Source of the DNA: Hymenolepis diminuta
Taxonomy: Eukaryota > Platyhelminthes > Cestoda > Cyclophyllidea > Hymenolepididae
Length of the DNA: 64,000 bases
Reading direction: 5' to 3'
NCBI GenBank assembly: GCA_900708905.1
Contig: CAADRB010000058.1
Coordinates: 656,545-720,544 of the forward strand
A program made the translations under genes and the position numbers. The notes beneath the pieces are model-generated. The model saw only the letters and a program-made list of their open reading frames with translations, was not told where the DNA came from and searched no databases. Below, piece after piece: positions 62,641-64,000 of the stretch (the first letter of the stretch is position 1; every line of letters begins with the position of its first letter).

Positions 62641-63223
62641 CAGAACATACCTATGTCTACTTTTTGTCATATTGCGTGATAAAAATTTCGATAGGTTAGA
62701 AGAGTGTTCGCTTGGGTAGACCCTATGATAAAAACTCGTAAGCTAAACCCTACCAATACCGACTTTCTGTTTTGCTTCTGCTAGCTATGTTCATTATTCC
62801 TTTGGAAGTATGTAATTTGAAGTCTCTATAAAGCACCTTACAACGAAAAACAAAACTGGGAAAGAATTAAGCAATTGCTTTGATTAATATAAGTATTCTG
62901 GTAACGTGTAAGTTTATACGGGGAGCAAGCACTATTTTCAAATAGTAGTTTTTTAATTAAATATAATCAATTTACTGTTGCATATTCAGTTGCATAATTA
63001 TTATCCACATTCCATGTAGCTTAATTACAGTAATATTTACAGGAAAAAAGATTTTGAGCATACTGAGATTACAAAAAAAAGTGTTATAACTTCTATGAGG
63101 GTTTAACAATCAAGGTTAAATGATGGAGGCTTTATAAATTCTACTTAAATAGCCTCAACGTCAGATTTTTCCCGCATTACTACAGTCTGTGCACAATTTA
63201 GATTTCAAAATATTCACTAGGTC

Positions 63224-64000
63224 ATGCGCCATATTCAGAAATTGATTATATTTACAGTATTTCTCATCGGTATATCTCATATTTTGGTTATTTTTCGTGT
63301 AGGTTTAATTGTTATACGTCAAATGTATATGTCCAAAAGATTTCACGGATTGAAACATGAACTTCTGCCCGATATAGATAATACAAATTTAAACTCTAGG
63401 ATGCTAAAGTAAGTGGCATTTATTCTAACGTAGGTTTGGAACCGCACATGGTTCCCCAGGAAAACCTTCCGTTGGAAGATTCAGTGTTGACAAACTTCCA
63501 TCTGAACAAACTGTGAGCAAGTTTCGGATTCAGCCTCAACGAATAGCCAGACGCATAATCGTATTTTGGTTGGATTTTTTTGTTTACTAATTTCTTTAGG
63601 TTACTGGTGGGGCAGGATTTGTCGGTTCTCATTTGGTCGATGCTCTTATGAAGCAGGGCCATTATGTGACCGTAATTGACAATCTTTTCACTGGAGATCG
63701 GCAAAATGTTGACCAATGGATGAAGCATCCTCGATTTGAATTTATTCCTCATGATGTTTCCAACCCGATATACTTAGAGGGTTCGTTAAATCATTCCTCA
63801 ATTATCAGTTTAAAAAAGCCTTGAAATATTCTCATAATTTTTTTACCCTTTTCAGCTGATCAAATTTATCATTTAGCATCGCCAGCATCCCCTCCCAATT
63901 ACATGGCTAATCCTATAAAAACTTTGAAGGCAAATCTACTTGGAACGATAAATCTTTTGGGTACATTGACTCATATTCTCCTCAATGTTTTGCATTTTTG
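63224..64000 (+). CDS. UXS1: UDP-glucuronate decarboxylase (UDP-xylose synthase), 5' part, cut by the window end
   Basis: UXS1 converts UDP-glucuronate to UDP-xylose with bound NAD in the Golgi/ER lumen, supplying xylose for proteoglycan linkers. Exon 1 (63224-63408) encodes a type II membrane anchor: a short basic N-terminus, then a hydrophobic run at residues 7-31. Exon 2 ends at 63560. Its start is either 63485 (76-nt intron, acceptor GATTCAG, preferred) or 63434 (25-nt intron); both keep the frame. Exon 3 (63600-63780) gives [17 protein letters not shown], the Rossmann GxxGxxG, then [15 protein letters not shown] with the Asp that binds the NAD ribose. Exon 4 (63856-63960) gives [19 protein letters not shown], a signature of this enzyme. 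Introns are 39 nt (63561-63599) and 75 nt (63781-63855). A GTACAT donor follows at 63961, and the catalytic Tyr-x-x-x-Lys part lies beyond the window. Confidence 0.92.

Larger units (their letters stand above)
60770..62660 (-). mobile_element. Ty3/gypsy-type LTR retrotransposon relic (3' half of pol)
   Basis: Pieces of pol lie in order on the minus strand, running from the late reverse transcriptase through RNase H to the integrase C-terminus. Gag, protease and the catalytic core of the reverse transcriptase are missing, and no LTR pair was found. Frames shift several times. A 31-base assembly gap interrupts it. It lies about 0.6 kb upstream of UXS1, in the opposite orientation. Confidence 0.85.
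58561..63223. other. Intergenic region before UXS1, largely repeat-derived
   Basis: 58561-59370 is AT-rich and featureless. 59374-59660 is GC-richer with a minus frame and could be part of an LTR of the gypsy relic. 59930-60132 has a plus frame ending THENPRVRREPKRLLGLIYG before a GGTAAGG donor, possibly an exon of unknown identity. 60770-62660 is the gypsy pol relic. 62660-63223 is AT-rich; the last part before 63224 ends in ATTCACTAG, a possible acceptor just before the UXS1 ATG. Confidence 0.4.

Noticed and set aside
1..64000. CRISPR arrays, prokaryotic operons or a phage-defence system.
   Set aside because: No regularly spaced repeats, ribosome-binding sites or long contiguous ORFs. Split genes and mariner/gypsy relics show a eukaryotic chromosome.

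Overview
The window reads as AT-rich nuclear DNA of a metazoan, most likely a parasitic flatworm (cestode or trematode). Evidence for this: genes are split into many short exons with GT-AG introns; several introns are very small (30, 34, 39 and 40 nt) beside others near 70 nt and some of several kb; long stretches are non-coding; and there are relics of mariner, Ty3/gypsy-like and LTR elements. Nothing suggests an operon, a bacterial gene or a CRISPR array. Most open frames in this AT-rich DNA are chance. The real genes had to be assembled exon by exon from splice sites, reading phase and protein-family motifs.

Layout. 0-3 kb: the last (perhaps only) coding exon of a mitochondrial monothiol glutaredoxin of the GLRX5 type, plus strand. 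3-10 kb: non-coding, with repeat copies and one unassigned minus ORF. 10.3-36.7 kb: one large minus-strand gene of ten exons for a secreted or cell-surface three-Ig protein of the lachesin/IgLON kind. Its introns hold a dead mariner, two LTR-like elements, a direct-repeat-bounded insert and a dispersed repeat. 36.7-48.6 kb: mostly empty, with a weak candidate for a small secreted protein (42.8-43.4 kb) and a candidate minus exon (47.7-47.9 kb). 48.6-53.4 kb: a complete seven-exon plus-strand gene for an arrestin-fold protein of 388 residues. 54.6-55.1 kb: a compact three-exon plus-strand gene for an unrecognised 129-residue protein. 58.1-58.24 kb: a minus-strand first exon with an N-myristoylation-type start and a promoter with CCAAT boxes and an RFX-like palindrome; a phase-compatible second exon lies at 53.6-53.7 kb. 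59.4-62.7 kb: the 3' half of a Ty3/gypsy pol gene, minus strand and decayed. 63.2 kb to the end: the 5' part of UXS1 (UDP-glucuronate decarboxylase), plus strand and cut by the window edge.

The genes are functionally unrelated: mitochondrial iron-sulfur assembly (GLRX5), adhesion or signalling (three-Ig protein), trafficking (arrestin fold) and Golgi nucleotide-sugar synthesis (UXS1). The points most worth checking are the two-class intron sizes, the apparent lack of a membrane anchor in the three-Ig protein, the unrecognised 129-residue gene, the RFX-like palindromes, and the repeat families that fill the introns. Two assembly gaps (25646-25695 and 61007-61037) and one ambiguous base (19723) fall inside mobile-element relics.
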